Origin: an uncultured Prevotellaceae bacterium
GTDB taxonomy: Bacteria; Bacteroidota; Bacteroidia; Bacteroidales; Muribaculaceae
Length of the DNA: 64,000 nt
Assembly (NCBI GenBank): GCA_900318205.1
Contig: ONJS01000009.1
Span: forward strand, 1-64,000
Direction: 5' to 3'
Below, one piece after another: positions 62,161-64,000 of this stretch; position 1 is the stretch's first letter; each line of letters starts with the position of its first letter. Both the position numbers and the translations under genes were made by a program. The notes below the pieces were generated by a model. It had not been told where the DNA came from. It searched no databases and worked only from the letters and a program-made list of their open reading frames with translations.

Positions 62161-62754
62161 ATGAAGAAGATCTTAGGTTTCATCATTCTTATCCTGATCG
62201 GCACGATACTTGTGGCGGCGGGCACACAGCGCCCTAACAAAAAGTACCGCCATGTGCGAACCAATAAAAAGGCATGGGCCAGGGTAGATGCCACCAGCGA
62301 CACGCTCTCAATAGATGAATACTCACCTGAAGTGTGGGTCTCATGGGACTCAATTCTTATCAGTACCGATGTCACCTACAATGATGTGGAAGTGGGCATA
62401 ACAGACCAGCTGCACGATTACGCCGTAATAAAACACTACTCATTTGAGCAGCTCACTCCCGAGCTGGATGAGCGCATCGACATCTCGACATGGGATGACG
62501 GAATCTACATGATAAGAATCTACATGAAATATGACCCTGAGGTTTGCATGTATGGCTACTTTGCCAAGGGCGAACAATACGAGGCTGAGGCTGAAGCGCT
62601 AAATGATGAAATCTCGTCAGCTACGACAGTGGTAGAGGATCGCACGGGCTTGCACGACAACGCTATCTATGACCTGCAAGGACACCGCGTTGCACCGCAA
62701 CACATAATTGAAGGCCAAATCTATATACAAAACGGCAGGAAATTCCGCAAGTAG
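62161..62754 (+). CDS. Exported protein of unknown function with tail-like end
   Basis: A 197-residue protein with an N-terminal signal or anchor (MKKILGFIILILIGTILVAA). No family recognised. The end (NAIYDLQGHRVAPQ, IYIQNGRKFRK) has the DLQG(H/R) pattern of the T9SS-like tails in this window, but shortened. Co-transcribed with the TPR regulator (14-bp gap). Intergenic 62755-62977 holds a small hairpin CTCCAA / TTGGAG (62808-62824) and the terminator below. Confidence 0.7.
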   Translation: MKKILGFIILILIGTILVAAGTQRPNKKYRHVRTNKKAWARVDATSDTLSIDEYSPEVWVSWDSILISTDVTYNDVEVGITDQLHDYAVIKHYSFEQLTPELDERIDISTWDDGIYMIRIYMKYDPEVCMYGYFAKGEQYEAEAEALNDEISSATTVVEDRTGLHDNAIYDLQGHRVAPQHIIEGQIYIQNGRKFRK

Positions 62755-62910
62755 GCATTTATTCCATGAATCCCGAAGTATTATGCTACCTATCCAAGAC
62801 TTTCTCCAACTTTATTGGAGAATATTTAAAACTTTTTACATTTCTTGGCCGCAAACAATTCTCATCCAATTAGATGACGTTCACGGGACGTTTGTCTTGT
62901 TGCATAATAA

Positions 62911-62947
62911 AAGCGGTTATCGCACCACATGAGTACGGTAACCGCTT
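62911..62947 (-). terminator. Terminator of the tsaD-thioredoxin unit
   Basis: AAGCGGTTA pairs with TAACCGCTT. On the minus strand it is followed by TTATTATGC and a short T-run, 31 bp past the stop of the thioredoxin gene. Confidence 0.8.
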
Positions 62948-62977
62948 CTGAGCCTAAAAGACAGCATATTTAGTCTG

Positions 62978-63754
62978 TCAAATTCCTTCTGCTTCTTTAA
63001 TTTTAGCAACAATTTCGGCACGTGTTTCCTGGCTTGTGCCATGAACGGCATAGCGGACAATTCCCTTTTTATCGACAACCACTGTAAAGGGAAAGCCTTC
63101 GGTCCCGATCCACGACATCATATCCTTGGCTTCAACGAGGTGTGTCCAAGTGAAGTGGTGTTTTTCGGTTATCTTTTGGACAACCTCTGCATCATGGTAG
63201 GTGGCAGAGAAAAACATGACATCAGGGAACTGTTCTTTCCACGTTGACAGTTCAGGCATTTCGGCACGGCATGGTCCACAGCCTGAATACCACAGGTTAA
63301 GTACCATCACATGACCTTTAACACTGTCATTGGTCCATCTGTGCCCTTCTAAATCTATTTCGTTAAATGGAGGGAATGGCTCACCTGCCTTAGGTGAGTA
63401 GAAAGAACCATCTTCTTTTACGCCTGCTTGAGCCAATTCCAACATCGTTGCCATCATATTGGCACCATTCAGGAACTGATTGGCATTGTGCACCTGTTCC
63501 CGAGGTATAGCCTGGCTAATGACAGATTCGGGTAAATCTACATCAAGTCCAATGGCAAGTATCTTGTTCCCTTCTGAATCTTTCAGTCGTGTGTAACTTG
63601 GATTGGCATTTTCGGGGAGTTTTGGTAACTCACGAAAAAAATAGCCATTGATCAAGAACTTCGGGATAATTGTATCTGTTCTCTGTTCTTGTGCCATCGC
63701 CATGAGAGACGTCAGAGCAATAAGGGCGATCATCAGAAATCTAAGTGTCTTCAT
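62978..63754 (-). CDS. TlpA-like secreted thioredoxin
   Basis: Periplasmic or surface thiol-disulfide protein, 258 residues, with signal peptide MKTLRFLMIALIALTSLMAM. The thioredoxin domain starts near residue 120. The redox site is CGPC (Cys159, Cys162) in LWYSGCGPCRAEMPEL, with GTEGFPFTVVVDKKG and its cis-Pro later. About 100 residues before the fold are specific to this protein. It lies 19 bp after tsaD and is probably co-transcribed. Confidence 0.9.
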   Translation of the reverse strand: MKTLRFLMIALIALTSLMAMAQEQRTDTIIPKFLINGYFFRELPKLPENANPSYTRLKDSEGNKILAIGLDVDLPESVISQAIPREQVHNANQFLNGANMMATMLELAQAGVKEDGSFYSPKAGEPFPPFNEIDLEGHRWTNDSVKGHVMVLNLWYSGCGPCRAEMPELSTWKEQFPDVMFFSATYHDAEVVQKITEKHHFTWTHLVEAKDMMSWIGTEGFPFTVVVDKKGIVRYAVHGTSQETRAEIVAKIKEAEGI

Positions 63755-63773
63755 TTCAATAGATTACTTTTTT

Positions 63774-64000
63774 TTAAATGATTACTCGCTGGAAGGGGGG
63801 TGCGGTGATGTCGCAGAATTCCTTGTCCAGGTACTTGTAGTGGCCAGCAATGGCAATCATCGCGGCGTTGTCGGTTGTGAAAACGCGCTTGGGGATGAAA
63901 GCCTTGAGGCGGTGACGACGGGCGTAGTCCTCGACGGCGGCTCGCATGCCGCTGTTGGCCGACACACCGCCACCGATGGCGATGGTCTTGATGCCCGTGG
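63774..64000 (-). CDS. tsaD: tRNA N6-adenosine threonylcarbamoyltransferase TsaD (C-terminal part)
   Basis: Adds threonylcarbamoyl to A37 of ANN-decoding tRNAs. Only the last 74 or so residues are in the window, cut by the right edge. The family block IAIGGGVSANSGMRAAVEDY, then FTTDNAAMIAIAGHYKYLD, is clear; in this family the Asp of TDNAAM contributes to the metal site. The stop is at 63774-63776. Confidence 0.92.
   Translation of the reverse strand, partial: TGIKTIAIGGGVSANSGMRAAVEDYARRHRLKAFIPKRVFTTDNAAMIAIAGHYKYLDKEFCDITAPPFQRVII

Noticed and set aside
1..64000. tRNA, rRNA, prophage, insertion sequence or replication origin
   Set aside because: I looked for tRNA T-loop patterns, transposase motifs, integrase, phage structural genes and DnaA-box clusters and found none convincing.

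Overview
The window is a piece of a Bacteroidales chromosome, probably from a gut or rumen member of the Muribaculaceae or Prevotellaceae. The family-level placement is inference. The evidence is the many promoters with a TAnnTTTG -7 box (often with TTG or TTTG about 20 bp upstream), the rpmB-rpmG-DUF4295 ribosomal cluster, a YbhJ-type aconitase next to a eukaryote-like NADP isocitrate dehydrogenase, BspA-like leucine-rich proteins, a C10 (streptopain/interpain) peptidase, and secreted proteins ending in T9SS-like tails. I found no rRNA, tRNA, CRISPR array, insertion sequence or prophage.

Layout. 0-5 kb: aconitase (cut by the window edge) and icd, then a secreted tail protein. 5-9 kb: a DUF4143 ATPase behind a promoter-like repeat array, CorA and a MATE pump. 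9-13 kb: a dockerin-bearing LRR protein and an ABC-ATPase/DUF4435 fusion. 13-16 kb: a metal permease fused to an HMA domain, menaquinone methyltransferase and PhoH. 16-20 kb: a dTDP-3-aminosugar operon (rfbA, two ketoisomerases, aminotransferase, SGNH-like protein). 20-26 kb: a MITE-like repeat, a Nim-like protein, two HU-type genes (one fused to a membrane segment and LysM), a hydroxyacid dehydrogenase, a PAS protein and a second secreted tail protein. 26-35 kb: housekeeping genes (glnS, mltF-like, cdsA, uridine phosphorylase, dprA, thioesterase, ribosomal proteins). 35-47 kb: the accessory centre of the window (next paragraph). 48-53 kb: a candidate sRNA and the xylB-xylA-xylE operon. 53-64 kb: cinA, yaaA, an M48 protease, a CotH-like protein next to a divergent TPR membrane regulator, a TlpA-like thioredoxin and the end of tsaD.

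The most interesting region is 35.5-47.5 kb, which looks like a cohesin-dockerin system. Five consecutive minus-strand genes carry dockerin repeats. One of them also has three cohesin-like domains and a T9SS-like tail (a scaffoldin-like architecture), and its neighbour is a small cohesin-dockerin protein. The others are a 1394-residue LRR protein, a C10 cysteine peptidase and a smaller protein related to the peptidase's Ig-like tail. They form three transcription units. Each unit has the same operator-like element upstream: two dyads of form (G/T)TGTC-N10-ACAC(T/C) exactly 23 bp apart. This suggests one regulator controls the whole set.

Two adjacent TCA-cycle genes carry unexpected losses. 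The aconitase C-terminus is out of frame with about 40 residues missing, and icd lacks a 19-residue conserved block that includes an NADP-contacting residue. Assembly error and real mutation cannot be told apart from the sequence alone.
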